Below are positions 8,632-18,043 of a DNA stretch of 64,000 nucleotides, in pieces; the stretch's first letter is position 1; each line of letters opens with the position of its first letter. Location of the stretch: assembly GCA_020638875.1 (NCBI GenBank), contig JACKHS010000001.1, forward strand, positions 1 through 64,000, written 5' to 3'. Source of the stretch: Planctomycetota bacterium. Its GTDB lineage: Bacteria > Planctomycetota > UBA1135 > GCA-002686595. The translations under genes were made by a program, and so were the position numbers. The notes below the pieces were generated by a model. It did not search any database, was not told the origin of the DNA, and saw only the letters and a program-made list of their open reading frames with translations.

Positions 8632-9303
8632 ATGGACGCGAACGACTCCGAGCTCTGGCGCGCGCGCGTGCTCGCCGGCGGCGACACGCCCGCGCGGCGC
8701 GCGATCTTCGAGCGGCACTTCGCCGCCGGGCCGCCGCGCAAGCTGCGCGTGGCGTGCGCGCGGCTCGGCCTCGACCGGCGGCGCGGGCTCGACCTCGGTT
8801 GCGGCTACGGCGTCTACCTCGCGCGCTTCGGGGCGGGGAGCGTCGGCCTCGACGCCGACGCCGAGCGCGTGGCCTTCGTGCGCAGCCTGGGCCTGGACGC
8901 GCGCGAGACGGACCTCGAGCGCGCGGGCTGGAGCGCCGGGCTCACGGGCTTCGACTTCGTCTGGGCCTGCGACATCCTGCCGCACGTGCGCGAGCCCGCG
9001 CGCCTGCTCGCCGAGGCGGCGCGCACCTTGGCGCCCGGCGGCGAGCTCGTCGTCAGCGACTGGCTCTGGCCGCGCGGCCGCGTCGCGAAGCGCCTCGCGC
9101 TCGCGCTGCCCGACGCGCGCGGCGTGCACGACGAGCCGACGCACCACTGGGCGCCGACGCGGGCGCAGCTCGGGGCGTGGGCGCGGGAGGCCGACCTCGT
9201 CGTCGTCGCAGAGTGGCTGCCCAGCTTCACGAACCCCCTCGCGCGCGCCGCGACGGCTTGGTTCTGGCCGCCGCGCACCGTGGTGCTGCGGCCACGGGGT
9301 TGA
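8632..9303 (+). CDS. Class I SAM-dependent methyltransferase
   Basis: 223 residues from ATG 8632. The SAM-binding motif I is GLDLGCGYGVYLARF (about residues 46-60), followed by the acidic motif II GLDADAERV and a motif IV-like FDFVWACDILPHV. LAPGGELVVSDWLWP is the usual post-IV strand. This is a Methyltransf_11/25-type fold acting in the cytoplasm. The methyl acceptor cannot be inferred from sequence or context, since both neighbours encode exported structural proteins. Confidence 0.88.
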   Translation: MDANDSELWRARVLAGGDTPARRAIFERHFAAGPPRKLRVACARLGLDRRRGLDLGCGYGVYLARFGAGSVGLDADAERVAFVRSLGLDARETDLERAGWSAGLTGFDFVWACDILPHVREPARLLAEAARTLAPGGELVVSDWLWPRGRVAKRLALALPDARGVHDEPTHHWAPTRAQLGAWAREADLVVVAEWLPSFTNPLARAATAWFWPPRTVVLRPRG

Positions 9304-9446
9304 GGGGCCGCGAGGGAGACCTCGGCGACCGCAGCCCGTGGCGAGCGAACGGCTGGCAGCGCCGGAGGCAAAGCGAGCGAGATGCGGGGCTTCGTGTCAG
9401 ACTGACGCGGACGGGGCGCGCCGAGCGCGGCTCCGGTCTGCTCGCC

Positions 9447-11189
9447 ATGTTCGCTGGACGTCGACTCTCGGGGATCGTTCGATCGAGCGTGTTCGTGGCC
9501 GCGCTGTTCGGTGGGTTGCGGTCCGACTGCGCGGCGCAGGGTGTGCACCTGGAGCTTGTCGGAAACTCACTGCCTCAGGCTCAGGAGTTTCAGCTGCGCT
9601 CATTCGCCTCCGTTTGTGACATGGATGGTGACGGCGTCCGCGATCTCTACTACGCCACCGGCTGGGACACGCACTTCATCCGTTCGGGCGCCGACGGCTC
9701 CATGATCCAGCGCTACATCGCTCCGCAACCCGGGATCGTCAGCCTCAGCCATGGCTGGTCAGCCGACGCCCTCGGGGACTGGAACGGCGACGGTATCGAG
9801 GACTACGTAGTTGGGACGCTCGGACACAGCGAGACGCTCTGGGCTCAGGGCATCGTCCGCGTTTTCAGCGGTGCGGACCACTCCGTCGTGTACTCGCTGC
9901 TCGGAAACTGGGCCGGGCAAGACCTAGGCGAGTACGTCTGCTCCCTCGGCGACGTCGACGGCGACGGCTTCGCCGATTTTGCCGTGCAAGGCCACGGGCC
10001 CCTGGTCGGCTTCATGATCCTGGGCGGCCCGCTCGGGCACGTCGTCCGCGCGCACCCGTATGACAGCGCCTGTGGTCCTGGACGGCCGGCGGCGTTCTCC
10101 GACCTCGACGGCGACGGCAAGGACGAGTACCTCGTCGGCTGCGCCTGGACGAACACCAACGGTGAACACTCCGGTAGCATCGACGTCCGCTCGGGCAGCG
10201 ACGGCCACGTCATGCTCACGCTGCACGGGCAGCGACCGCACGAGCAGGTGGGCTGGTTCCACGGGCGCGCCGGGGACTGGAACGGCGATGGCGTGGAGGA
10301 CGTGGTCGTCGGTGCGAGCGGTACCGGCCCCGATTTCGACACGGACTGGCCCCAGCAGGGTGCATACGTCATGTCCGGGACGGACGGCGGCGTGCTGTTC
10401 TTCGTCGACGGCAATGACTACACGCCGCCGTGGCCGGGCTCCTTCTTCTTCCCCGCCGCCTTCGGCGCGGCGGTGGCGTCGGAGCGCGATCTCACCGGCG
10501 ACGGTGTGCTCGACCTGGTGGTCGGGGCGCCCCACGCGACGCAAGGCACAGGCTACGGCAACGCGCTCGTCTTTTCCGGCGCGACCGGGTCGCTCCTCTG
10601 GCGCGTGAGTGGCGAGCACAACGGTGGCTCGCTGAGCCCCGAAGCCGGCAGCCAGGTCGAGACCCTGGACGACGTGAACGGCGACGGCATCGGCGAGTGG
10701 GTCGTCGTCGAGAGCTACTACACGCCGCCCGGCTACCAGACCTGGATGATCCAACCCGGCCGCATCCGCATCTTCTACGGCGCGCCCGCCGAGGCGACGC
10801 CGCTCTGCCCCGGCGCGGTCAACTCGACCGGCGCGGGTGCGCGCCTGTGGAACTCGGGCCCCATCGCCCTCGCCGCGAACGAACTCGTGCTCGACGTGGA
10901 GGGCTTGCCGCCCGGCGCGCCCGGCGTGCTGGTCTACGGCAGCGACGGTCCGCCGCGCACCTTCGGCGCGGGCACGCTCTGCCTGCAGGGCCCGCACCTG
11001 CGCTTCGTCGCCGCCGCGACGGCCGACAGCGCCGGCGAGCTCGCGCTGCCGGTCGACCTCTTCGCCGCGCCCTTCCCGCAAGGCCCCGGCGCGTTGCAGC
11101 CCGGCGACACGGGCACCTTCCAGTTCCTCTACCGCGACGGCGCCGGCCGCAACGCCTCGAACGCCCTGCGTATCCTCTTCCCCGAGTGA
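9447..11189 (+). CDS. Exported VCBS/FG-GAP repeat protein with divergent tail module
   Basis: 580 residues from ATG 9447, with an N-terminal signal peptide (hydrophobic about residues 10-31, ending near CAAQG). At least six repeats carry a calcium-binding-loop-like D.(D/N)GDG pattern (DMDGDGVRD, DWNGDGIED, DVDGDGFAD, DLDGDGKDE, DWNGDGVED, DVNGDGIGE). These are FG-GAP/VCBS propeller blades with likely Ca-binding loops. From about residue 453 the sequence (CPGAVNSTGAGA, then ANELVLDVEGLPPG) is a reduced version of the Cys-rich tail module, keeping the NSTGAGA core but only two cysteines. GC content is noticeably lower in the first part of the gene than in its neighbours. Confidence 0.88.
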   Translation: MFAGRRLSGIVRSSVFVAALFGGLRSDCAAQGVHLELVGNSLPQAQEFQLRSFASVCDMDGDGVRDLYYATGWDTHFIRSGADGSMIQRYIAPQPGIVSLSHGWSADALGDWNGDGIEDYVVGTLGHSETLWAQGIVRVFSGADHSVVYSLLGNWAGQDLGEYVCSLGDVDGDGFADFAVQGHGPLVGFMILGGPLGHVVRAHPYDSACGPGRPAAFSDLDGDGKDEYLVGCAWTNTNGEHSGSIDVRSGSDGHVMLTLHGQRPHEQVGWFHGRAGDWNGDGVEDVVVGASGTGPDFDTDWPQQGAYVMSGTDGGVLFFVDGNDYTPPWPGSFFFPAAFGAAVASERDLTGDGVLDLVVGAPHATQGTGYGNALVFSGATGSLLWRVSGEHNGGSLSPEAGSQVETLDDVNGDGIGEWVVVESYYTPPGYQTWMIQPGRIRIFYGAPAEATPLCPGAVNSTGAGARLWNSGPIALAANELVLDVEGLPPGAPGVLVYGSDGPPRTFGAGTLCLQGPHLRFVAAATADSAGELALPVDLFAAPFPQGPGALQPGDTGTFQFLYRDGAGRNASNALRILFPE

Positions 11190-11214
11190 CGGCGATGCCG
11201 CGTTCGCGGTCGTG

Positions 11215-13146
11215 CTACGCCCCCGCGCCTGAGGCGCGCTCGGCGCGGCGGCGGCGCTCGAGGTGCACGGCGAGCAGGGCCACGTCGGGCGGGCGGATGC
11301 CCGCGACGCGCGACGCCGCGCCCAGCGTGCGCGGGCGCAGGCGGCCGAGGCGCTCGCGGGCCTCGTGCGCGAGGCCGGAGACGCCGGCGTAGTCGAAGTC
11401 GGGCGGGATCTCGGCGGCCTCCTGCCTGGCGAGGCGCGCCACGTCCTCGAGCTGGTTCTCGACGTAGCCGGCGTACTTGACGTCGCTCTCGAGCACCTGC
11501 GCGAGCTCGGGGTCGAGCGCGAGCGCGGCGAGGCCGGGGCTCAGCGCCTCGAGCGCGGCCCAGTCCAGCGCGGGCCGGCGCAGCAGCTCGGCCAGCGTCT
11601 TGCCCTCGTGGCGCTCGCGCTCGAGGTAGGCGCGCGCGGCGGCGAGCTCGCGCTCGCGCGCCAGGTACGCCGCGTGGTCCGCGTCGCTCACCAGGCCCAG
11701 CGCGTGCCCGCGCGGCGTGAGCCGGCGGTCGGCCGTGTCGTGGCGCAGCAGCAGGCGATACTCCGCGCGGCTCGTGAACATGCGGTAGGGCTCGGTCGGG
11801 TTCGTGACGACGAGGTCGTCGACGAGCACGCCCGTGTAGGCCTCGTGGCGCGCGAGCACGAGCGGCTCGCGCCCGAGCCCCCACAGCGCCGCGTTCGCGC
11901 CGGCGACGAGCCCTTGCGCGGCGGCCTCCTCGTAGCCCGAGGTGCCGTTGAGCTGTCCGGCCAGGTACAAGCCCGGCACGCTGCGCACGGCGAGCTCGCC
12001 GTCGAGCTGGCTGGGCTGCACGAAGTCGTACTCGACCGCGTAGCCGTGGCGGTGGAAGCGCACGCGCTCGAGGCCGGGGATCGTGCGCAGCATCGCCTCC
12101 TGCACCTCGGCCGGCAGCGAGGTCGACACGCCGTTTGCGTAGACCCAGTCGGTGTCGAGGCCCTCGGGCTCGAGGAAGACCTGGTGGCGCTCCTTGTCGG
12201 CGAAGCGCATGACCTTGTCCTCGACCGACGGGCAGTAGCGCGGGCCGACGCCCTGGATCGCGCCCGAGTACATCGGCGCGCGGTGCAGGTTCGCGCGGAT
12301 GAGCGCGTGGGTCGCGTCGTTGGTGTACGTGACGTGGCAGGGTCGCTGGTCGAGCGCGGGGAAGCGCGCGCGGTCGGTGCGCCACGAGAACGGCACCGGG
12401 CGCGCGTCGCCGTGCTGCACGTCGAGCGCGTCCCACGCGATGCTGTCGGCGACGAGGCGCGGCGGCGTGCCGGTCTTGAGGCGCCCCGTCGCGAGCCCGA
12501 GCCGCGCGAAGTCCGCGTCGAGGCCCACGGCCGCGGCCTCGCCGGCGCGGCCGCCCTCCGAGCGCGTCTCGCCCACGTGCATGATCGCGCGCAGGAAGGT
12601 GCCGGTGGTCAGCACGACCGCGGACGCGTCGAGCTCGCGCCAGTCGGCGAGGCGCACGCCGCGCACCCACGGCCCGCGCGCGCCGGCGCCGGCGAGGTGC
12701 GCGTGGCTGCCCTCCGAGAGCACGAGGCCGGTGACCGAGCCCTCGACGACCTCGACCGCGCTCGCGGCGACGGCCGCGACGACGGCCGCGCGGTAGCGGT
12801 GGCGGTCCGATTGGCAGCGCGGCGCGCGCACCGCGGCGCCCTTGCGCGTGCCGAGCATGCGGAACTGGAGGCCGGTCGCGTCGGCGACGCGCCCCATCAG
12901 GCCGCCGAGCGCGTCGACCTCCTTGACGAGCTGGCCCTTGCCCAGGCCGCCGATGGCCGGGTTGCAGCTCATCTCGCCGAGCAGGTCGGCGCGGAAGGTC
13001 ACGAGCGCGGTGCGCGCGCCCAGGCGCGCCGCGGCGAGCGCCGCCTCGACGCCGGCGTGGCCGCCGCCGACGACGACGACGTCCCACGCCGCGCGTTCGG
13101 GCGCGGGGTGCTGGTGGCGCGGCGGGTCGAGGGCTTCGGGCAGCAT
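11215..13146 (-). CDS. mnmG: tRNA uridine-5-carboxymethylaminomethyl modification enzyme MnmG (GidA)
   Basis: 643 residues from ATG 13146 (MLPEALDP); an in-frame ATG at 13176 is possible. The FAD-binding motif VVVGGGHAGVEAALAAARLG lies at about residues 24-43, followed by SCNPAIGGLGKGQLVKEVDA, the conserved RYCPSVEDK with its cysteine, FLEPEGLDTDWVYANG, and QLNGTSGYEEAAAQG. With MnmE it installs cmnm5 at the wobble uridine (U34) of certain tRNAs, using FAD, NADH, glycine and methylenetetrahydrofolate. All family motifs are intact and the length is normal. No mnmE or rsmG lies next to it here; it is transcribed alone, convergent with the exported-protein gene. Confidence 0.97.
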   Translation of the reverse strand: MLPEALDPPRHQHPAPERAAWDVVVVGGGHAGVEAALAAARLGARTALVTFRADLLGEMSCNPAIGGLGKGQLVKEVDALGGLMGRVADATGLQFRMLGTRKGAAVRAPRCQSDRHRYRAAVVAAVAASAVEVVEGSVTGLVLSEGSHAHLAGAGARGPWVRGVRLADWRELDASAVVLTTGTFLRAIMHVGETRSEGGRAGEAAAVGLDADFARLGLATGRLKTGTPPRLVADSIAWDALDVQHGDARPVPFSWRTDRARFPALDQRPCHVTYTNDATHALIRANLHRAPMYSGAIQGVGPRYCPSVEDKVMRFADKERHQVFLEPEGLDTDWVYANGVSTSLPAEVQEAMLRTIPGLERVRFHRHGYAVEYDFVQPSQLDGELAVRSVPGLYLAGQLNGTSGYEEAAAQGLVAGANAALWGLGREPLVLARHEAYTGVLVDDLVVTNPTEPYRMFTSRAEYRLLLRHDTADRRLTPRGHALGLVSDADHAAYLARERELAAARAYLERERHEGKTLAELLRRPALDWAALEALSPGLAALALDPELAQVLESDVKYAGYVENQLEDVARLARQEAAEIPPDFDYAGVSGLAHEARERLGRLRPRTLGAASRVAGIRPPDVALLAVHLERRRRAERASGAGA

Positions 13147-13285
13147 GACGGCGTGCGGGAGAGCCCGGCATTGCACCCGGCGCGGGCCGCCCTGACCAGC
13201 CCCCGCCGGCCGTGAGCGCGGGGCGCGGCCGTTTCTCCCCGACGCGGCTCAACCGACCGCCGCCGCGCGGACGAAGGTCCGCCCC

Positions 13286-13522
13286 ATGCACTCCTGGGTC
13301 TTCCGCCACCGCGCGCGCCTGCGCCTGCTCTACGGCCTCGGGCCGGAGCCGCGCCGCACGGCGCCGGTCGAGCGCGAGGAGCGCGAAGCGCGCGCCGAGC
13401 CGCGCCGGGCCGCCGCGGGCGCGCGCCGCATGCGCAGCAGGAAGCGCCGCCGGACCCCCGGGACGCTCTCGCGCCAGGGCGGCTGGGTGCTGGTCACGCC
13501 GATGGCGCGCCGCCACGGCTGA
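13286..13522 (+). CDS. Small basic hypothetical protein (78 aa)
   Basis: ATG 13286 opens a 78-residue, very Arg-rich ORF beginning MHSWVFRHRARLRLLYGLG. It lies between mnmG (divergent) and the HEAT/TPR gene downstream. The aromatic/basic opening followed by L..LYG is not what a random high-GC frame usually gives, which is the main reason for calling it. No domain was recognised and no strong ribosome-binding site is visible, so this could still be spurious. Confidence 0.45.
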   Translation: MHSWVFRHRARLRLLYGLGPEPRRTAPVEREEREARAEPRRAAAGARRMRSRKRRRTPGTLSRQGGWVLVTPMARRHG

Positions 13523-13575
13523 GGCGCGCGCCCCGGAGCGCAACAACGAGCGCCTCAGCGGGTAGAGTGGCCGCC

Positions 13576-14913
13576 ATGAAGGTCGACCCCCGACTCGTCG
13601 CGGCGCTGCTCGTGCTCGGCGCGGCCCCCGCCGCGGCGGCCGCGCGCGTCACGGCGCCGCCCGCCGCCGCGGAGGACGAGCTCTCGCTCGAGGAGCTGCT
13701 CGAGCGCTACAAGGCCGAGCGCGAGCGCCTGCTCGAGGGCTTCCGCGCGCGCGTCGGCGCGCTCGTGGAGGACCTCGAGAGCGCCTACGCGCGCGGTCGC
13801 CAGCGCGACGTGCCCGGGCTGCGCCAGGAGCTCGTCAAGCTCGGCTCGCCCGTCGCGCCGCTGCTCGTCGCGCGCCTGGAGCCGGGCGCCGGCGCCGACC
13901 CGCCGCGCGTCTCGTGCGCGCGCCAGGTCGCGCTCGCGCTGCGCGAGCTCTCGACGAAGGCCGTCACGACCGAGCTGCTCGCGCTGCTCGACGCGGGCAC
14001 GACCGAGGGGCGCAAGAACGCGCTGACGGTGCTCGCGCAGAGCGACGACGTCGAGCGCGTCGGCCGCGAGCTGCGCGCGCGCTTCGACAAGGCCGACGAC
14101 GCGCAGAAGGGGCACCTGCTGGGCGCGCTGGCGACGCTCGGCGGCGCGGAGCAGGAGGCCTTCCTGAGCCAGGTGCTGGCCGACCCCGACCCGCAGGTGG
14201 TGCAGCAGGCGCTCGCCGCGCTGACCAGCGCCAAGGTGGCCGCCGCCGCGCCGCGCGTGCTGGCGCTGCTGGCCGACGCGGGCCGCGCCTCCGGCTACGC
14301 GCGGCAGGTGCTCGACTACTACGAGGCCGTGCCCGAGGTGATCGACGAGGACCACTGCGCGGGCCTGATGGCGCTCGTGGGCGCGCTCACCTCGAAGCCC
14401 GACGACGCGGTGCGCGCCATCGAGCTGCTCGCGCGCTACCACGAGGAGTGGGACAGCAAGACCAAGCGCGCGTTGAAGGACCTCTCGGAGGCCTCGACGC
14501 CGCGCGTCTCGGAGGCCGCGCTCGTGGCACTCGCGCGCGACGGCGATCGCAGCGCGCGCAAGAAGGTGCTCGAACCCTACGACCAGCGCCTCGAGGAGAA
14601 CGACCTGCTGTCGAGCGCCTGGGAGGCGCGCGCGAACGTGCGCTACCGGATCGGCGACTACAAGAACGCGATCAAGGACTACACGCAGGCGCTCAAGACC
14701 GGCGAGACCTTCGGCCGCCCGCAGCCCGACGTGTACGTCGGGCTCGCGCGCTGCCACGCGCTGCTCGGCAAGGAGAAGGACGCGGTGGAGTGGCTCTCGA
14801 AGGCGCCCATCTCGATCACGCAGCTGCGCGCGCTGGCGCAGGACCCCGACTTCGCCGCGCTGGTGGCCGACGAGCGCTACCGCGACGTCTTCCGGCTCGA
14901 ATCCGGCGACTAG
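13576..14913 (+). CDS. Exported HEAT-repeat and TPR protein
   Basis: 445 residues from ATG 13576 with an Ala-rich signal peptide (about residues 1-25). Residues 40-70 look like a short coiled coil. Residues 80-340 are helical pairs in the style of HEAT repeats (for example VLADPDPQVVQQALAALTSAKVA). Residues 350-420 contain a TPR-like unit (ARANVRYRIGDYKNAIKDYTQALK). Such solenoids usually scaffold protein-protein contacts; here that would be outside the cytoplasm. The amidohydrolase gene starts 28 bases downstream, so co-transcription is plausible. A second secreted HEAT protein occurs at 28527-29819. Confidence 0.8.
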   Translation: MKVDPRLVAALLVLGAAPAAAAARVTAPPAAAEDELSLEELLERYKAERERLLEGFRARVGALVEDLESAYARGRQRDVPGLRQELVKLGSPVAPLLVARLEPGAGADPPRVSCARQVALALRELSTKAVTTELLALLDAGTTEGRKNALTVLAQSDDVERVGRELRARFDKADDAQKGHLLGALATLGGAEQEAFLSQVLADPDPQVVQQALAALTSAKVAAAAPRVLALLADAGRASGYARQVLDYYEAVPEVIDEDHCAGLMALVGALTSKPDDAVRAIELLARYHEEWDSKTKRALKDLSEASTPRVSEAALVALARDGDRSARKKVLEPYDQRLEENDLLSSAWEARANVRYRIGDYKNAIKDYTQALKTGETFGRPQPDVYVGLARCHALLGKEKDAVEWLSKAPISITQLRALAQDPDFAALVADERYRDVFRLESGD

Positions 14914-14940
14914 CCGCCCGTGGAAGGAGTCCCCCGCGCC

Positions 14941-15879
14941 ATGACGACGGGTCTGGTCAGCGCACCGGTCTTCCTCGAGCACGACACGGGGCCCGGGCAC
15001 CCCGAGCGCACGGAGCGGCTGCTCGCGGTGGAAGCGCGCCTCGCGCGCAGCGGGCTCGCGCAGGAGCTCGACCGCCTGGAAGCGCGGCGCTGCCCGCCGG
15101 CGCTGCTCTGGCGCGTGCACGACCGCGACCACGTCGAGCGCGTGCACCAGGCGGTGCTGCACGGCGAGCCGCGCCTCGACGCCGACACGACCGTCTCGCC
15201 CGCGTCCTGGGACGCCGCGCTCACGGCGGTCGGCGGCGCGCTCGAGGCCTGCGCGCGCGTGGCCGAGGGCCGCTGGACGAACGCGTTCCTGCTGGCGCGC
15301 CCGCCCGGCCACCACGCCGAGCACGCGCACGCGATGGGCTTCTGCCTGTTCAACACCGTCGTGCTCGCCGCGCGCCACGCGCAGGACGAGCTCGGGCTCG
15401 CGCGCGTCGCGATCGTCGACTGGGACGTGCACCACGGCAACGGCACGCAGCACCTGACCGAGGAGGACCCGACGGTGTTCTTCGCGAGCCTGCACCAGTA
15501 CCCGCACTACCCCGGCACCGGCGCCGCGAGCGAGCGCGGCCGCGGCGCGGGCGAGGGCAGCGTGCTGAACGTCCCGATGGCCGCCGGCGAGGGCGACCGC
15601 GAGTACCTCGCGCGCTTCGAGGGGCTCGTGCTGCCGGCGGTCGAGGCCTTCGCGCCGGACCTGATCCTCGTCTCGGCCGGCTTCGACGCACACGTGCGCG
15701 ACCCGCTGTCGGACACGCGCGTCAGCGCCGAGGGCTTCCGGCGCATGACGCAGGGCCTCGTCGACGTCGCGCGGCGCACGTGCGGCGGGCGGCTCGTGTC
15801 GCTGCTCGAAGGCGGCTACGACCTCGAGGGCCTCGCGGAGTCGGTGGAGGCGCACCTCGAGGTGCTGCGCGACGCATGA
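14941..15879 (+). CDS. Histone deacetylase-family (AcuC/acetylpolyamine amidohydrolase-like) enzyme
   Basis: 312 residues from ATG 14941, preceded by a GGAAGGAG ribosome-binding site; the upstream in-frame GTG at 14920 lies before this site and was rejected. The Zn-hydrolase motifs are complete: HPERTERL near the N-terminus, RPPGHHAEHAHAMGFC (about residue 120), DWDVHHGNGTQ (about residue 160, metal ligands Asp and His), SAGFDAH with the third ligand Asp, and LEGGYD. Bacterial members deacetylate acetylated lysines or acetylpolyamines; the substrate here is not determined. The stop codon overlaps the start of the radical SAM gene (ATGA), so the two are translationally coupled. Confidence 0.92.
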   Translation: MTTGLVSAPVFLEHDTGPGHPERTERLLAVEARLARSGLAQELDRLEARRCPPALLWRVHDRDHVERVHQAVLHGEPRLDADTTVSPASWDAALTAVGGALEACARVAEGRWTNAFLLARPPGHHAEHAHAMGFCLFNTVVLAARHAQDELGLARVAIVDWDVHHGNGTQHLTEEDPTVFFASLHQYPHYPGTGAASERGRGAGEGSVLNVPMAAGEGDREYLARFEGLVLPAVEAFAPDLILVSAGFDAHVRDPLSDTRVSAEGFRRMTQGLVDVARRTCGGRLVSLLEGGYDLEGLAESVEAHLEVLRDA

Positions 15880-16721
15880 GGCTCACCGTCGACGACCACG
15901 CGCGCGACGGCGCCGGCCTCGTGCACGTCTACCCGGTGGTCTCGCGCCGCGCGCGCGGCGTGTCCATCGGCATCAACCTGAACCCCAACCGGGCCTGCAA
16001 CTTCCGCTGCGTCTACTGCCAGGTCGACGGCCTCGTGCGCGGCAAGGCGCCGGAGATCGACCTCGACCGGCTCGAGCGCGAGTTGCGCGGCTTCCTCGCC
16101 GAGGTGCTGCGCGGCGACTTCATGGAGACGCGCGTTCCCGAGGGCTCGCGGCGGCTGAACGACCTGGCCTTCTCGGGCGACGGCGAGCCGACCAGCGTCG
16201 AGGACTTCGCCGCGGTGGTCGCGCGCGTCGGCTCGGTGATGCGCGACGAGGACCTCGTCGGACGCGTCAAGCTGGTGCTCATCACCAACGGTTCCTTCGC
16301 GCGGCGCGAGCCCGTGCAGCGCGGGCTCGCGGCCATGCGCCCGCTCGGCGGCGAGGTCTGGTTCAAGCTCGACTCCGCCACCGACGAGGGGCAGCGGCGC
16401 ATCAACGACTGGGCCGGCGGCGCGGCAGCCGCGTGGGAGAACCTCGTCGCCGCCGCGCACGCGTGCCCGACCTGGGTGCAGACGTGCGTGTTCCGCATGG
16501 ACGGCGCGCCGCCCTCGCGCGCCGAGCGCGACGCCTACCTGGCGCTGCTCGCGCGCGCGAAGCGCGAGGCGGTGCCGCTCGAGGGCGTGCTGCTGTACGG
16601 GCTGGCGCGCGCGTCGCACCAGCCCGAGGCGCCGCGCCTCGCGCCGGTCGACGCGGCGTGGATGGAGGCGTTCGCCGACGAGATGCGGGCGCTGGGCTAC
16701 GAGGTGCGCGTCTCGCCCTGA
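15876..16721 (+). CDS. Radical SAM protein (COG0731-like)
   Basis: 281 residues; ATG 15876 overlaps the stop of the deacetylase-like gene. The cluster-binding CxxxCxxC motif is CNFRCVYC (about residues 41-48), preceded by INLNPNRA. FSGDGEPTS is the usual glycine-rich SAM-binding strand. The layout resembles the COG0731 branch, which in archaea includes the wyosine-forming TYW1, though bacterial members have unknown roles. It acts in the cytoplasm and needs SAM and a reductant. Coupling with a deacetylase-like amidohydrolase is noted, but no joint pathway is known to me. Confidence 0.88.
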   Translation: MRLTVDDHARDGAGLVHVYPVVSRRARGVSIGINLNPNRACNFRCVYCQVDGLVRGKAPEIDLDRLERELRGFLAEVLRGDFMETRVPEGSRRLNDLAFSGDGEPTSVEDFAAVVARVGSVMRDEDLVGRVKLVLITNGSFARREPVQRGLAAMRPLGGEVWFKLDSATDEGQRRINDWAGGAAAAWENLVAAAHACPTWVQTCVFRMDGAPPSRAERDAYLALLARAKREAVPLEGVLLYGLARASHQPEAPRLAPVDAAWMEAFADEMRALGYEVRVSP

Positions 16722-16734
16722 GCGCGCCCGCGCG

Positions 16735-18000
16735 TCACTCCCGGCGCAGCTCGCGCAGCACCGCGTCGGCGACGAAGTCGGCCAGCAGCGCGCAGCCCTC
16801 CTCCCCGAAGTGGCACGCGTCGTAGTACAGCGTCTGCGGCGCGTCGGCGAACAGCCCCGAGGCGTCGTAGAACGGCGCGCCCTCGTGCACGAGCGACTTG
16901 CCCGCCTGACGCAGCAGCGGGTAGCCGATGCGCGTGCCCTCGATCCACTCGGCCGGCATCGCGCAGCTCTCGCGCTCCTCGTCGCTGAGCGGCTTGGCGC
17001 CCTCGTCGTGCAGCGTCGGCTGCAGCACGTGCACGAAGGTCGCGCCGTTGGCGGCGCACAGGTGCCAGGTCTGCAGCGAGCACTCGCGCCAGCTCTTGAC
17101 GCAGACCACCGCGGCGTCGCGCGCCGAGCCGCCCCAGGCCGGTCCGCGCAGCGCGGGTTGCACGACGTCCTGGTCGAGCAGCTCGAGGTAGGCCTTCTGC
17201 GCGCCGAGCTGCGCCGACTGCAGGCGCGCGAGGCGGCGCCGCACGTACCACGCGTAGAGCCCGGAGTCCGACAGCGGGCTGGCGAGGTAGCGCTCGCCCT
17301 CGGCGCGCAGCGCGCGGCTCGCGTAGCGCACGTCGGTGTAGGCGTCCATCAGCGCGACGCCGTTGGCCGGCGAGTACACCAGCGGCAGCCACTGCGAGAA
17401 GTTCGGCCACAGCGGGTGCAGGCCGCCCTTGGGGTTGTTCGTGCCGACCGCGACCTCGTTGAAGCCGTCGATCGTGATCACGAGGTCGGGGTGCACGCCC
17501 AGCGAGTACAGGTGCGCGAGGCGCAGCAGCGCCTGCGGCTGTTTGTGCCCGCCGCGGCCGTAGAACAGGAACTCGACCTTGCGCCCGGCGAGCTCGGGCT
17601 CCGCCTCGAGGCGCGCGGCGAGCGGCTTCGAGCCGTAGTTGCCGAACACGCCGGCCACCGAACCGCCCAGGATCGCGACGCGGTAGCGCGTCGGGTCGGG
17701 CCGCGCGAAGCGCGCCAGCTCGCGCGCGTCGAGCTCGCGGTCGCGCGCCGCGTCGTAGCCGACGAACGGGTGCACGACGAGCTCCACGCGCGTCTCGCCC
17801 TGCAGGCGGCCGGACTTGCCGGGCAGCGGCAGCGCGCCGTCGAGCCGCGAGAGCTGCTCGCGCACCGCCGCGCGCTCGGCCTCCGCGTCGAAGGGCAGTC
17901 CGCCCCGACCGAGCAGCCGCCGCGCGGCGAACTCTCCCGCGCCGAGCCCGAGCAGGAGACCGAGGACGAGCAACAGGAGCCGAACGAGAGCGCGCTTCAT
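16735..18000 (-). CDS. Membrane-anchored SGNH/GDSL-like protein
   Basis: 421 residues with a single N-terminal hydrophobic anchor (residues 5-25). ILGGSVAGVFGNYG (near residue 112) matches SGNH block I with the nucleophile Ser, ITIDGFNE the block III Asn, and YDACHFGEEG near the C-terminus the block V Asp-xx-His. This is compatible with an extracytoplasmic esterase or acetyltransferase-type SGNH enzyme acting on carbohydrate or lipid. It lies 43 bases downstream of the acyl-CoA ligase gene on the same strand and may be co-transcribed. Substrate unknown. Confidence 0.75.
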   Translation of the reverse strand: MKRALVRLLLLVLGLLLGLGAGEFAARRLLGRGGLPFDAEAERAAVREQLSRLDGALPLPGKSGRLQGETRVELVVHPFVGYDAARDRELDARELARFARPDPTRYRVAILGGSVAGVFGNYGSKPLAARLEAEPELAGRKVEFLFYGRGGHKQPQALLRLAHLYSLGVHPDLVITIDGFNEVAVGTNNPKGGLHPLWPNFSQWLPLVYSPANGVALMDAYTDVRYASRALRAEGERYLASPLSDSGLYAWYVRRRLARLQSAQLGAQKAYLELLDQDVVQPALRGPAWGGSARDAAVVCVKSWRECSLQTWHLCAANGATFVHVLQPTLHDEGAKPLSDEERESCAMPAEWIEGTRIGYPLLRQAGKSLVHEGAPFYDASGLFADAPQTLYYDACHFGEEGCALLADFVADAVLRELRRE

Positions 18001-18043
18001 CGAGGAGGCCGAGGCGGGTGGGCGAAGAGGCGCAGAGTCTGTC

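Noticed and set aside
4611..11189. Open frame of 2192 codons on the plus strand
   Set aside because: Only the last part (from 9447) is a real gene; the rest is the stop-poor antisense or shifted frame of genes on both strands, rich in Arg/Ala/Pro without domains.
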